NCBI RefSeq assembly: GCF_009932375.1
Contig: NZ_BLJG01000109.1
Location: forward strand, 1 to 46,285
Source: Pseudomonas juntendi
GTDB lineage: Bacteria; Pseudomonadota; Gammaproteobacteria; Pseudomonadales; Pseudomonadaceae
Direction of reading: 5' to 3'
Length of the DNA stretch: 46,285 nucleotides
Part shown: piece by piece, positions 17,314 to 26,291 of the stretch
Layout: every line of letters starts with the position of its first letter
How positions within the stretch are numbered: position 1 is the first letter of the stretch
The notes under the pieces: model-generated
The model's database searches: none
What the model was told of the DNA's origin: nothing
Seen by the model: the letters and a program-made list of their open reading frames with translations, nothing else
Program-made: the position numbers and the translations under genes

Positions 17314-18951
17314 GTGCGCCTTCCTGCCTTACTGACCGTCGCGATTTGCCTGGCAAGTGCCAGCGTAGTGGCAGCCGACCGGCCCAATATTCTGCTGATC
17401 GTCGCGGACGATCTCGGTTACTCCGACCTGGGTGCATTTGGTGGCGAGATCGAAACGCCCAATCTTGATCGCATGGCCGTCAATGGCCTGCAACTGACCA
17501 GCATGTACGCGGCGCCGACCTGTTCGCCGACCCGAGCCATGCTGATGTCCGGCACAGATAACCATTTGGCAGGCCTGGGTACCATGGGCGAAGCCATCCA
17601 GCCCTTCCAGCGAGGCAAGCCGGGTTACGAGGGCTATCTCAATCAACAGGCACACTCCATCGCGCAGCTGCTGCGTGATGGTGGTTATCGCACTAGCATG
17701 GTGGGCAAATGGCACTTGGGGCTGGCGCCCGAACAAGGGCCTGATAGACGTGGTTTCGAGCAGTCGTTCACGCTGCTTGAGGGCGGTGGCGTGCACTTCA
17801 AGCCCACTCCCGGATCCAAAGCGAAGATCGAGCAGATTACCTACCGTGAAAACGGCCAGCCGGTGGAGCTGCCGGAAGATTTCTATTCCACCGATTTCTA
17901 TACCGATAAGCTGATCAGCTACCTCAGAGCGGGTGAGGGTAGCGACAAGCCGTTCTTTGCTTATGCCGCCTTCACCTCGCCGCATTGGCCTTTGCAGGCG
18001 CCTGAGCCTTACCTCGATAAATACCGCGGTCGCTATGACGGCGGCTACGACGAAGTGCGGGCGGCGCGTGTTGCGCGGATGAAAGAGAAGGGTTTGATGC
18101 CGGCTGATTTCCAGGCGGCGGCACCACTGCCGGTAACTGCGCAATTACCAGGTTGGAAAGAGCTGAATGCGCAGCAGCGGCAGGTCGAGGCCCGCAAGAT
18201 GGAGATTTACGCTGCCATGGTGGACAACCTTGATCACAACATAGGTCGGTTGCTCGACTATCTGCGCGAGAGCGGACAGCTGGACAACACCTTGATCGTG
18301 TTCATGTCTGATAACGGCGCCGCAGGGGAGCGCCATGAGGTGTTCTACCCTGCAGGCCCAGACACCGACAACAGCCTGGAAAACATAGGGCGTCGCGGCT
18401 CGCAGATCGACTATGGGCTGCGTTGGGCGGAGGTCAGCGCGACGCCGATGCGTCTGTTCAAGGGTACCACTGCCGAGGGCGGCATCAGCGTTCCTGCCAT
18501 CGTCCAGCTTCCTGTCAGCCTGCGGCGCCAAGGTTTGGAGCGCAGCGTGGCGCGCGTCGATGATCTGGCGCCGACCTTTCTCGCCCTGGCATCTTTGCCT
18601 GATCCAGGTGATACCTATCACGGCCAGGCCAAGCATCCCATCACGGGTCGCTCAATGCTGCCGATGCTTCAGGGCAAAGCGCGTCATGACGGAGTCATGG
18701 CGGGCGAGTTGTTCGGCAGCCGCTACTACCGGGAAGGCGATTTGAAGTTGCTGGGCCTGGTCCCGTGGGCGAAGCCGGGCGAGGCACCCCAGCCTCTGCG
18801 TTGGCAGCTTTTCGACCTGTCCCGCGACCGTGGCGAGCAGCACGACCTGGCAGATAGCCAGCCGCAGACCATGGAGCGGCTCAAACAGGCCTGGCAGGCT
18901 TATGCGCGTCAAGTAGGCGTGGTTGCCCCACCGCAAGCCGCCAAACCATGA
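17314..18951 (+). CDS. Exported type I arylsulfatase (AtsA/PAS-like)
   Basis: The GTG at 17314 follows AAAGGAG, giving 545 residues with a signal peptide (about 1-21, ending VVAA). An earlier in-frame ATG (17254) would bury the signal and is rejected. Asp32-Asp33 bind calcium and Cys70 in CSPTR is the cysteine converted to formylglycine. The sequence follows Pseudomonas aeruginosa arylsulfatase AtsA closely (SDNGA, DNSLENIGR, APHWPLQAP-like segments), yet that enzyme is cytoplasmic and has no signal. Here the enzyme should act in the periplasm on an organic sulfate ester. It overlaps the FGE gene by four bases, so enzyme and maturase are made together. The natural substrate could be a sulfated polyphenol or another aryl sulfate. 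Confidence 0.88.
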   Translation: MRLPALLTVAICLASASVVAADRPNILLIVADDLGYSDLGAFGGEIETPNLDRMAVNGLQLTSMYAAPTCSPTRAMLMSGTDNHLAGLGTMGEAIQPFQRGKPGYEGYLNQQAHSIAQLLRDGGYRTSMVGKWHLGLAPEQGPDRRGFEQSFTLLEGGGVHFKPTPGSKAKIEQITYRENGQPVELPEDFYSTDFYTDKLISYLRAGEGSDKPFFAYAAFTSPHWPLQAPEPYLDKYRGRYDGGYDEVRAARVARMKEKGLMPADFQAAAPLPVTAQLPGWKELNAQQRQVEARKMEIYAAMVDNLDHNIGRLLDYLRESGQLDNTLIVFMSDNGAAGERHEVFYPAGPDTDNSLENIGRRGSQIDYGLRWAEVSATPMRLFKGTTAEGGISVPAIVQLPVSLRRQGLERSVARVDDLAPTFLALASLPDPGDTYHGQAKHPITGRSMLPMLQGKARHDGVMAGELFGSRYYREGDLKLLGLVPWAKPGEAPQPLRWQLFDLSRDRGEQHDLADSQPQTMERLKQAWQAYARQVGVVAPPQAAKP

Positions 18952-19931
18952 AGCGTTGGTGGAACAGCGGTTTTATTCTGGCGGGCGTTGTGTTGGCGGT
19001 GGCCGTGGTATGGCCTCGTCCTGCACCGGTGCTGGGCAGTCGCACCACATGCGAGGCTTATGACGGTTTGCCCAACGGCTGGGAAAGCGAACCACTGGCC
19101 GGCATGATCCGTATAAGTGGGGGGCGTTTCACACCAGGCAACGAAAGGGGGTATCCGGATGAGCGCCCTTTGGGAGCCGTGGATGTTGGCGACTTCTGGA
19201 TTGATCGTACCGAGGTCACTCGTGCGCAATTCGGTGTCTTCGTGGCCGCCACAGGCTATGTCACCGAAGCTGAGCGAGCGGGTGTGGCCGCCGTATTCAG
19301 CCCGCCACGGAACGGCGCCCAAGACATTACCCCTTTGAACTGGTGGAGGCTGGTCAAGGGCGCTGACTGGCGCCACCCTGAGGGCCCCGATGCTGCCCCT
19401 GCCGCCCTGGATGGGCGGCCTGTCACCTTAGTGACCCTGGCTGATGCCCAGGCCTATGCAAACTGGCGTGGCAACCGGTTGCCAAGTGAGGCCGAGTGGG
19501 AGTACGCGGCGCGTGCAGGCGGCTCTTCCCAGCGCTTGGGCGAGCTGCCGCTGGATGAAGATGGGAAGCCCGCTGCCAACTATTGGCAGGGCGCATTTCC
19601 GCTGATTGATATTGGCGAAGACGGGTACGCCGGCCTGGCCCCGGTTGGCTGTTTCGCGGCTAACGCCTTTGGTTTGTTCGACATGATCGGCAATGTCTGG
19701 GAGTGGACCACCGATAAACAGTGGGGCCCCTTGATGGGCCATGCCAATGGCGACCCCGGGCAGTTGCGAGCAGTCTCAGGCCGATCATCGTCCAGGGTTA
19801 TCAAAGGGGGGTCATATCTGTGCTCGGGCAACTACTGTGCTCGCTACCGCGCGGCTGCCAGGGAACGCCAGGAAGCTGACTTGGCGACGTCGCATGTCGG
19901 TTTTCGGACCATTCGCCCTATCTTGCCCTGA
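18948..19931 (+). CDS. Formylglycine-generating enzyme (SUMF1 family), membrane-anchored or exported
   Basis: This 327-residue protein begins with KRWW and a hydrophobic run (about residues 8-26) that should act as a signal peptide or signal anchor, placing the catalytic domain (about 45-325) in the periplasm. Cys292 and Cys297 in SYLCSGNYCARYR match the two redox cysteines of true aerobic FGE (Cys336/Cys341 in human), so it is not just a PvdO or EgtB relative. The start overlaps the sulfatase stop (ATGA). FGE oxidises the CxPxR cysteine of sulfatases using O2 and copper. Known bacterial FGEs are mostly cytosolic, so modification after export is the notable prediction here. Confidence 0.85.
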   Translation: MKRWWNSGFILAGVVLAVAVVWPRPAPVLGSRTTCEAYDGLPNGWESEPLAGMIRISGGRFTPGNERGYPDERPLGAVDVGDFWIDRTEVTRAQFGVFVAATGYVTEAERAGVAAVFSPPRNGAQDITPLNWWRLVKGADWRHPEGPDAAPAALDGRPVTLVTLADAQAYANWRGNRLPSEAEWEYAARAGGSSQRLGELPLDEDGKPAANYWQGAFPLIDIGEDGYAGLAPVGCFAANAFGLFDMIGNVWEWTTDKQWGPLMGHANGDPGQLRAVSGRSSSRVIKGGSYLCSGNYCARYRAAARERQEADLATSHVGFRTIRPILP

Positions 19932-19975
19932 TGCATGACCCACGTGGAGTTGTGGCGATAGGTGTGGGACGCATC

Positions 19976-20024
19976 GAGGCCCCGGCCTCTGTGCTAACTG
20001 ATTCAAAGTGAACCCGACCGGGTT
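19976..20024 (+). terminator. Two short hairpins after the FGE gene, terminator-like
   Basis: GAGGCC/GGCCTC (19976-19981, 19984-19989) and AACCC/GGGTT (20011-20015, 20020-20024) are consecutive inverted repeats in the 139-base gap before the Cache-protein gene. A short TTT follows the second stem but there is no long T run. They may end the region A transcript; confidence is limited. Confidence 0.4.
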
Positions 20025-20070
20025 TCTGTATGCATTGCTCGTACGTCTGGGCGTATAGGAGAATTGGAAT

Positions 20071-20901
20071 ATGCGTTTGATTGCATGCTTGTGCAGCGCC
20101 TTGTTATTACTGAGCTATGGTTCGGCGAAGGCCGATGAACAGCAACGCGCTCGGCAGTTGCTCCAGCGCGCGGTGGAATACTACTGCGTGCAGGGCGATA
20201 TCGCTTTTGCTGCATTCAGCCGCCAAGGCGAGTTCATCGATAATGAGCATTATGTGTTCGTGGTCGATACCAACGGTACGCTCTTGGCGAGCGGCGGGAC
20301 GTCGGCCACCTGGATTGGTCGGGATGTGACCCAGGCCTTCGAGCCAGAGGTTCGCGCAGGATTTCGCAAGGCACTGTCTGGTGACGAGGGGCAAGTGCTA
20401 TCGGCAGAATACCGCTGGATGAACGCGCAAGACGGCAGAGTTGAACGCAAGCGGGTTTTCTTCCAGCGCGTGGGCGATCGGGTACTGGCCGTTGGCATGT
20501 ACCTACCGCGCGCAACGGCTGACCAGGCCAAGGCGTTTCTGAATCGCGCAGTCGAAGCTATCGAGCTCGAGCCCGAAGCCACCCTGCAGGCTATCAACAA
20601 CCTGTCCGCGCGTTTCAATGAGGATGACCTGTATCTCTTCATCATCGATCTGCGCAATGGTCGCTACGTGGCTCATGGCTACAACCGCAGGTTGCTGGGT
20701 GTCGAGTTCACCACCATCAAGGATCCCGAGGGCAAGCCGGTCGGCGCGCCCATTCTCGAGATGATGAAGAGTCGATCTGAAGGGGGGTACGGCTACCGCT
20801 GGCGTAACCCGGTGACCGGCAAGGTGGAAGACAAATATGCGCTACTGCGTAAAACCGGTCATCTGCTCGTCGCGACGGGCTACTACCTGGGCTCCCAGTA
20901 A
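20071..20901 (+). CDS. Exported tandem-Cache sensor-like protein
   Basis: The product (276 residues) has a signal peptide (about 1-22, ending SAKADE) and then two Cache-like modules, about residues 25-150 and 155-275. Both carry the FVVD/FIID strand followed by a glycine-rich loop and a closing AVGMY/VATGYY strand. No transmembrane output, HAMP, kinase or methyl-accepting part is present, so it is a free periplasmic ligand-binding protein. GGAGAATT precedes ATG 20071. It could pass a ligand to a receptor encoded elsewhere, or act with the transport module. I do not recognise a named gene. Confidence 0.72.
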   Translation: MRLIACLCSALLLLSYGSAKADEQQRARQLLQRAVEYYCVQGDIAFAAFSRQGEFIDNEHYVFVVDTNGTLLASGGTSATWIGRDVTQAFEPEVRAGFRKALSGDEGQVLSAEYRWMNAQDGRVERKRVFFQRVGDRVLAVGMYLPRATADQAKAFLNRAVEAIELEPEATLQAINNLSARFNEDDLYLFIIDLRNGRYVAHGYNRRLLGVEFTTIKDPEGKPVGAPILEMMKSRSEGGYGYRWRNPVTGKVEDKYALLRKTGHLLVATGYYLGSQ

Positions 20902-21028
20902 GCAAATGCCGTTGTGGGGCTGTACTCGGGCAACTTCATGTAATCGGGAAATCAAGCCGTTACTTCATCAGTAGCTTCGACGCGCAAACGCAAAGGCCAT
21001 CGGCGAAGTTTGATAAAGCTGCAATCCA

Positions 21029-21727
21029 CTACGGCACTTCTTGCACCCTGCGCTTGGCGATGGAGAGTTTCGAGTAGTGTACTGGGGCGGCGGGTGCACC
21101 ATTTTCAATCGCCTTGAGAAACGCCTCGGCGTCGTTCATGGGCAGGCGTTTGAGGTACTCGACATCCAGGTTCCACCATTGGCTTGCAAGCAGCCGCTCA
21201 ATGACTTCAGCGCTATGCCGGTATTTGATGAACTTGGCTGGGTTTCCGCCAACGATCGCATAGGGGGGCACGTTTTTTGTCACCACTGCCCGTGTGGCAA
21301 TGATTGCCCCCGTGCCTACCTCTACACCTTCCAAAATGGTCGCGCCATGCCCGACCCAGACATCGTGGCCCATGGTGACCCAGGAAAGCGCTGGAGAATA
21401 GGACAAGCCTCCCGTTTCATACTGGAAGGGGTGCGTGCTTACCCAATCGGTTGGGTGGGTATGCTTTTCCTGGCCCAGTGTGCAGTCGGATCCGATCGAG
21501 CAAAAACGGCCGATCGCAGAAATCACGGATAACGTGCTGCCACTCCTGATGTAGGTGTGGGCACCGATGGTCACCGACGGCGACTCTACCTTGACGTGTC
21601 CAAGGCTTACACCTTGCTCAATGGTTGCGCAGGCACGGGCGCTGAAGGAACCAGAACCTCCGGCGGCTTTGCCGCCCAGTTTTCGGAACGCTTTCTTGAA
21701 TTGTTGTTCCCTGAGGATTCTGAGCAT
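21029..21727 (-). CDS. Left-handed beta-helix (hexapeptide) acetyltransferase
   Basis: This protein (232 residues from ATG 21727) has repeating hexapeptides (SVTIGAHTYI, GRFCSIGSDCTLG, VWVGHGATILEGVEVGTGAIIATRAVVTKNV) and the GGNPAKFIKYR tail of the CatB/VAT xenobiotic acyltransferase group. These trimers O-acetylate small hydroxylated compounds, including chloramphenicol, streptogramins and sugars, from acetyl-CoA. The frame continues 19 codons upstream to 21784; I prefer MLRILREQ as start but the ribosome binding site is weak. It is divergent from the phenolic acid decarboxylase gene. Acetylation of a phenolic or sugar is possible; the substrate is unknown. Confidence 0.8.
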   Translation of the reverse strand: MLRILREQQFKKAFRKLGGKAAGGSGSFSARACATIEQGVSLGHVKVESPSVTIGAHTYIRSGSTLSVISAIGRFCSIGSDCTLGQEKHTHPTDWVSTHPFQYETGGLSYSPALSWVTMGHDVWVGHGATILEGVEVGTGAIIATRAVVTKNVPPYAIVGGNPAKFIKYRHSAEVIERLLASQWWNLDVEYLKRLPMNDAEAFLKAIENGAPAAPVHYSKLSIAKRRVQEVP

Positions 21728-21930
21728 CTTTCTGATGGCACCACGGCTGTTGAGTGGGGATGTTAGCAAGCACCTCGCGATCAAAGAAGGCCTGGCCTGC
21801 GCTGCCCGGTCTCGCGCGCCGGCAATCTGCGGGTGTGGGCAGCTTGAGCCGCTGTGTTCAGCGCAAACTCGCGGACCGCCGCCTATAATCGGCTAGCTAT
21901 GTATGTCTAACGATTATCGTGGAGATTACA

Positions 21931-22461
21931 ATGAGCAACGCTTCAGTATCGTCTGAGCCCGTTCAAGATTTTTCCAGCTTCGTAGGTCGGCATTTCATCT
22001 ACACCTATGCCAATGGATGGAAGTACGAATGGTATGCACGCAATGAAAAAACCTGTGACTATCGTATCCACCAAGGACTGGTTGGCGGTCGCTGGGTTAC
22101 CCACCAGCCCATGAACCTGGTGCAGTTGGCGCCGGACTTGTTCAAGGTCGATTGGCATGAGCCAACCGGCACTTGCGTCAGCCTTTCATTCGACCTGTCG
22201 CGCCGGATTCTGCACGGCACCATTTTCTTTCCGCAATGGATCGCTGGCGAAGGCCAGCACCCGGAAAAAACCATTTGTTATCAAAACGAATTCATCGAAG
22301 ACATGCATAGATTCCGCGATGAAGGCCCGGCTTATCCCTATGTGATCATCGCCGAATTCGCCCAGATCACCTATATGGAAGATGTGGGTACCGATAACGA
22401 CAGCGTCATCAATGCCGCGCCGGGGCAACTGCCTCAGGGCTACACCGAGCGCGTCAACTGA
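21931..22461 (+). CDS. padC: Phenolic acid decarboxylase
   Basis: The 176-residue protein matches Bacillus phenolic acid decarboxylase over its length. The four catalytic residues known in B. subtilis (Tyr11, Tyr13, Arg41, Glu64) fall here at Tyr24, Tyr26, Arg54 and Glu77, a constant offset of 13. It decarboxylates p-coumaric, ferulic or caffeic acid to 4-vinylphenols with no cofactor. GGAG lies seven bases before ATG 21931, and TATAAT at 21884-21889 could be the -10. No PadR repressor gene is adjacent. It is unusual for Pseudomonas, which normally degrades p-coumarate through CoA thioesters. It may handle hydroxycinnamates released from flavonoids, or detoxify them. Confidence 0.92.
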   Translation: MSNASVSSEPVQDFSSFVGRHFIYTYANGWKYEWYARNEKTCDYRIHQGLVGGRWVTHQPMNLVQLAPDLFKVDWHEPTGTCVSLSFDLSRRILHGTIFFPQWIAGEGQHPEKTICYQNEFIEDMHRFRDEGPAYPYVIIAEFAQITYMEDVGTDNDSVINAAPGQLPQGYTERVN

Positions 22462-22477
22462 CGCTATTGCACAGGAC

Positions 22478-22499
22478 TCGCAGGGGGCTCGCCCTGCGA
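22478..22499 (+). terminator. Hairpin after padC
   Basis: TCGCAGGG (22478-22485) and CCCTGCGA (22492-22499) form an 8-bp stem with a six-base loop, 17 bases after the decarboxylase stop codon. No T run follows, so it may be a weak terminator or a 3-prime end stabiliser. Confidence 0.45.
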
Positions 22500-22673
22500 C
22501 CTGACAGCAAGTTGAGTGCCGCCGCCCAGGTGACTGCCGACAGGCCCGCCGCGCTCTACTAATTAGAACGCATCTCTGCAGCCCTCTGCTTGTAGCCCTT
22601 TAGGGTGCCTCATAAGATTAGCCAGTTTCGCCTGTATTTCTATCGAGGCGTTGATTCTGGGAGTGGGGAATCC

Positions 22674-23726
22674 ATGAAGAGGCCAGTCAGCCAGGTCGGC
22701 ATGAAGTGGGTCGTCGAGGCGTTGGGCAGGCTACCCCATCGCTTGCAATCTGCCATTGGCGGGTCTCGACTCAACCAGCCGGGTCACGTGTTAAGCGCCG
22801 AAGTGGCGATGTTTCTCAGGCTGATGGGGGATCGCGAGCTTGCCCGCCCGCAGCACCAGCCCCTGGATAAAGTGCGCAAACAGACCGACCATGACGCCTG
22901 GGTGTTTGGCGGCTGTGATGCACCTGTCGACCTGGAGCGAAGCTTCACGATCGACGGGCAGGGCGGGCCTGTTCCAGTCAAGACGTTCGTAACGAACGAC
23001 TGCGCGCAGGGCGTACTCATTTACTTCCACGGTGGCGCCTGGGTATCCGGAAGCCTGGCAAGCTGTGAAAGTATCTGCCGGTATCTGGCGCGCGAAGCCA
23101 GGCTGCACGTACTGTCGGTGGACTACCGGCTGGCACCCGAGCATCCATTTCCTGCCGCCATCGATGACGCACTGGCAGCCTATGAGCATGTGCTGAAGGA
23201 AATGCAGGCGGCCAATACGCCTGGCGCATTCATTGCCGTGGCGGGCGACAGCGCGGGCGGCAATATTGCTGCCGCGTTGTGCTACACGCTCAGAGAGCAG
23301 AAACGGCGCTTGCCCGACTTCCAACTGCTGTTCTACCCGGTCCTGGACAACGAAAACAGGTCGACGTCCTATTCGCTGTTCGAAACAGGCTATGTGTTGA
23401 CTGCGGACCAGATGAACTGGGCGCGTGAGCTGTATGTGCCCAGCCGGGCCTACAGCAAGCCGGCTGTGTCGCCGTTGCTGGTCGACAGTTTTGAAGGGCT
23501 GCCACCAACGTATATTGCCACCGCCGAGTTCGATGTACTTCGCGATGAAGGTGAGGCGTATGCGCACCTGTTATCGGCCGCTGGGGTGAACGTGACCCTG
23601 CGCAGGGCGGCTGGGCTCATTCATGGGTTTGCGAACATGATGGGCGTCAGTCGCGTGGCCAGGCAGGAAATGCAGCAGGCAGTAGCAGCGCTGGTACGTA
23701 GCCGACAAGTGCACGGTGGGAAATGA
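22674..23726 (+). CDS. HSL-family alpha/beta hydrolase (esterase)
   Basis: The product of 350 residues has the hormone-sensitive-lipase signature: oxyanion motif HGGAW (119-123), nucleophile GDSAGG (Ser193), Asp287 and His317 (IHGF). Such enzymes hydrolyse acyl or aryl esters. The upstream frame to 22605 is not favoured; ATG 22674 follows a GGGAG/GGGG tract. It shares direction with the phenolic acid decarboxylase gene, 212 bases away. Hydrolysis of a hydroxycinnamoyl ester ahead of decarboxylation is an attractive but unproven idea. It lacks a signal peptide, so it works in the cytoplasm. Confidence 0.85.
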   Translation: MKRPVSQVGMKWVVEALGRLPHRLQSAIGGSRLNQPGHVLSAEVAMFLRLMGDRELARPQHQPLDKVRKQTDHDAWVFGGCDAPVDLERSFTIDGQGGPVPVKTFVTNDCAQGVLIYFHGGAWVSGSLASCESICRYLAREARLHVLSVDYRLAPEHPFPAAIDDALAAYEHVLKEMQAANTPGAFIAVAGDSAGGNIAAALCYTLREQKRRLPDFQLLFYPVLDNENRSTSYSLFETGYVLTADQMNWARELYVPSRAYSKPAVSPLLVDSFEGLPPTYIATAEFDVLRDEGEAYAHLLSAAGVNVTLRRAAGLIHGFANMMGVSRVARQEMQQAVAALVRSRQVHGGK

Positions 23727-23728
23727 GG

Positions 23729-23757
23729 GGTTGTCAGGCCTCTGGTGCCTGACAACC
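23729..23757. terminator. Bidirectional hairpin between convergent genes
   Basis: GGTTGTCAGGC (23729-23739) and GCCTGACAACC (23747-23757) form an 11-bp perfect stem with a seven-base loop. It lies between the esterase stop (rightward) and the MFS stop (leftward) and probably blocks read-through in both directions, although neither side has a T run. Confidence 0.6.
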
Positions 23758-23791
23758 GCCAAGTGTGCATGCCCCGATGCGCCCTGTTGCG

Positions 23792-25069
23792 TCAGGGGAC
23801 ACTTTTGATTTTCAGCACCAGCAGCCCGCCCATCAAGCCTGCCAGGCCTGCAAACATGTAGAGGGCAGGGTAGCCTCCGAACTGGGTCACCAGCATGGCG
23901 CACAGGGCAGGGGCGAGGATCTGTGGCCCGACGATGGCAACGTTGATGATCCCCAGGTCCTTGGCATGGTCCGCCGAACTGGGCAGCACCTGGCTGATGA
24001 GCGCTTGATCGACGGCGACATAGGCACCATAGCCAACACCGAGTACCGCTGAGGAAACCATAGCCATCGGCCAGTTCTGCCAGAAGGCCAACAACAGCGA
24101 AGCCACTCCCATGATCATCCCCGACACCGTCACGATGGCTTTGCGCCGGCCGGTTCGATCCGATATGGCCCCGCAGGCGAAAGCGGTGACCACCACGGCA
24201 GCGGTATAGATCAGCACCAGCTTCAGCAAGCCGTCTTCGGCCCGCTCACCCGGGAAAAGCGCCTCATAGCGCAGGCCGTCGCGAAGAAAGTACAGAAAGA
24301 ACAGGGTACCCGTGGCGCTGCTGAGGCCGACCAGAAAGCGCGTCGACCATGCCCAGGCAAAATCCGGATGCTTTCTGGGGCTGATCCAGAAGGCCGAAAA
24401 GAACGCCTTCCAACGCCATTCACCGGTGTGCACCTGCTGCCCCAGCGGATCATCGGTAAACAACACAAATGGCATTGAAAGCACCACGAATATGGCCGCG
24501 ACGACGGTGTAGCTTTGCGCTATGCCGACACCCAGCGTGGTGGTGATGACGGCGCCCAGTACAACTGCCACGGACAACATCACGCCATTCCAGGCGCTGA
24601 CAATGGCCCGTTGCTCAACTGGCACGCGGTCCGGTATTGCAGCGGTGATTGCACACAACACCCCGCTGGTGCCCACTTGTACCAAGGCCCAATAAACGAC
24701 GATGCCCGTCCAGGTCGTTTGCTTGCCCAGCATGTAAAGTGCCAGCGCGCCGACGACAATGCCGAGAAAGTTCCACGGGTGACGGCGGCCGAACACTGAG
24801 CGGGTTCTGTCCGACAGAAAGCCGATGACAGGCTGTGCGACCAGTGCGATGGCCGAGCCAATGCCCATCACCATGCCCAGCGCGCTTTCTTTTGAGTTGG
24901 GCGCCAATATTTCCATCTGCTGGGCAAGCAGTACTTGGATGGGGGCGAATACCGCCAGCCAGACGCCAAGCAGTGACAGTGCCATGGCTAGAATGAAACC
25001 CCCGCCTACACGGGTGCCAGGCCCGTGGTCACAGCGCTGCATTTTCAAATCCGTGCGCAACTCACCCAT
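23792..25069 (-). CDS. MFS transporter, GPH/SLC45-like
   Basis: The 425-residue carrier has about 12 hydrophobic helices and the loop motif GFLSDRTRSVFGRRHPW (about 84-100), resembling the glycoside-pentoside-hexuronide type. A second copy, ISDRTGRRK, lies in the C-terminal half. ATG 25069 follows AAGGAAAA. The gene begins 46 bases after the deacylase stop, so the two form a leftward operon and the carrier may import the deacylase substrate. A sugar substrate is possible from family membership, but the deacylase neighbour argues for an amide or amino acid derivative. Confidence 0.84.
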   Translation of the reverse strand: MGELRTDLKMQRCDHGPGTRVGGGFILAMALSLLGVWLAVFAPIQVLLAQQMEILAPNSKESALGMVMGIGSAIALVAQPVIGFLSDRTRSVFGRRHPWNFLGIVVGALALYMLGKQTTWTGIVVYWALVQVGTSGVLCAITAAIPDRVPVEQRAIVSAWNGVMLSVAVVLGAVITTTLGVGIAQSYTVVAAIFVVLSMPFVLFTDDPLGQQVHTGEWRWKAFFSAFWISPRKHPDFAWAWSTRFLVGLSSATGTLFFLYFLRDGLRYEALFPGERAEDGLLKLVLIYTAAVVVTAFACGAISDRTGRRKAIVTVSGMIMGVASLLLAFWQNWPMAMVSSAVLGVGYGAYVAVDQALISQVLPSSADHAKDLGIINVAIVGPQILAPALCAMLVTQFGGYPALYMFAGLAGLMGGLLVLKIKSVP

Positions 25070-25115
25070 CGTATTTTCCTTGTTGTTATTGATCGGTCAA
25101 GGTCGCCAGCCAGTG

Positions 25116-26291
25116 TCAAACCTGCTGGCTGAGCACCAGCTTGTTCAGGAAGCTATTGCAAAGGTCCAGTTGCTCGAGCGACACGTATTCATTGGCCTTG
25201 TGTGCCTGCTCGATGTAGCCGGGCCCACAAACGATGGTGGGCACGCCAACTTCCTGAAATAAGCCTGCCTCGGTGGCATAGGAAACCCGGCGTACGCGGG
25301 TGTCTTGCCGCAAGCCGGCAATCAGCGTGCAGATTGCTTCTTTTTCGCTGGGGCTCAATGCGGGTGCCCTGGAGATTTTCTCGAAGACGATTCCTGCGGT
25401 ATGCACGCGTGACTTCATCTCCGGCTGCAGCACCTCTTCGGCGTAGCGGGTTATTTTTGCGTATATCGATTCGGGGTCGACGCCTGGCAGGTTGCGGAAC
25501 TCGAACTGAAACTCGCAGTGTTCCGGGATCGTGTTGATTGCTATGCCGCCACTGATCGTGCCTGTTTGCGCGGTACTGAACGGTACGTCGAAACCCTCAT
25601 CGAACGGGCCGTGATGTGAAGACTGCCGTGCGAGGTCGCTGATGAAGGTAATCAGCCGCGCGGCATACTCGATGGCGTTCACCCCGGCCGGTTGCAGCGA
25701 CGAGTGCGCAGCATGCCCTTTGACCTTGCAGCGGTAGGCATTGATGCCCTTGTGGGCAACGACGATGCCCATGCCGGTGGGCTCGCCAACGATGCAACCC
25801 TGCGGTGCAACGCCGCGCTTGACCAGGTCTTGCACCATTGAGGGGGCACCGGCACAGCCGATTTCTTCATCATAGGACAGCGCAAAATGCAGCGGCGCTT
25901 TCAACGCGGTGCGCAGCATGTTCGGCAGCTGTTCCAGAGCGACTCCAATGAAGCCCTTCATGTCGCATGCGCCACGTCCGTACAGCTTGTCGTCGCGTAC
26001 GGTCGGTGAGAAAGGGTCGGACGCCCAGGCCTGGCTGGTGACCGGAACCACATCGGTATGGCCGGACAAGACCAACCCGCCGGTCGTAGACCCGTCACAC
26101 GCAGGGACCGTGGCGAACAAGTTGGCCTTGCGCCCGTCACGGTCGTAGATGAGCGTGCTGTCGATACCGTAAGACTTGAAGTAGTCGCGCACCACTTCTA
26201 TCAACCCCAAGTTCGACAGCGCGCTCGTTGTATCCATGCTGATGAGCCGCTCGACCCATGGGTAGGCAGTGCAAAAATTAGCAGAAGTCAT
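25116..26291 (-). CDS. ArgE/DapE-family M20 deacylase (acetylornithine deacetylase-like)
   Basis: The product is 391 residues from ATG 26291; the frame runs on to 26423 but the extra 44 residues show no family sequence. Metal-site motifs are clear: SGHTDVV (His78, Asp80), GRGACDMKG, SYDEEIGC, VGEPTGM and a C-terminal GPGYIEQAHKANEYV. M20 enzymes hydrolyse N-acyl amino acids with two Zn ions. The arginine pathway copy is expected elsewhere in the chromosome, and here it leads an operon with an MFS carrier in a catabolic block containing another N-deacylase. I infer use of an N-acylated amino acid, not arginine synthesis. Confidence 0.85.
   Translation of the reverse strand: MTSANFCTAYPWVERLISMDTTSALSNLGLIEVVRDYFKSYGIDSTLIYDRDGRKANLFATVPACDGSTTGGLVLSGHTDVVPVTSQAWASDPFSPTVRDDKLYGRGACDMKGFIGVALEQLPNMLRTALKAPLHFALSYDEEIGCAGAPSMVQDLVKRGVAPQGCIVGEPTGMGIVVAHKGINAYRCKVKGHAAHSSLQPAGVNAIEYAARLITFISDLARQSSHHGPFDEGFDVPFSTAQTGTISGGIAINTIPEHCEFQFEFRNLPGVDPESIYAKITRYAEEVLQPEMKSRVHTAGIVFEKISRAPALSPSEKEAICTLIAGLRQDTRVRRVSYATEAGLFQEVGVPTIVCGPGYIEQAHKANEYVSLEQLDLCNSFLNKLVLSQQV

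Noticed and set aside
21897..21925. Fourth nod-box-like site before the decarboxylase gene
   Set aside because: GTAT is followed after 11 bases by ATCG instead of ATAC and no TTRGTC follows at the right distance.
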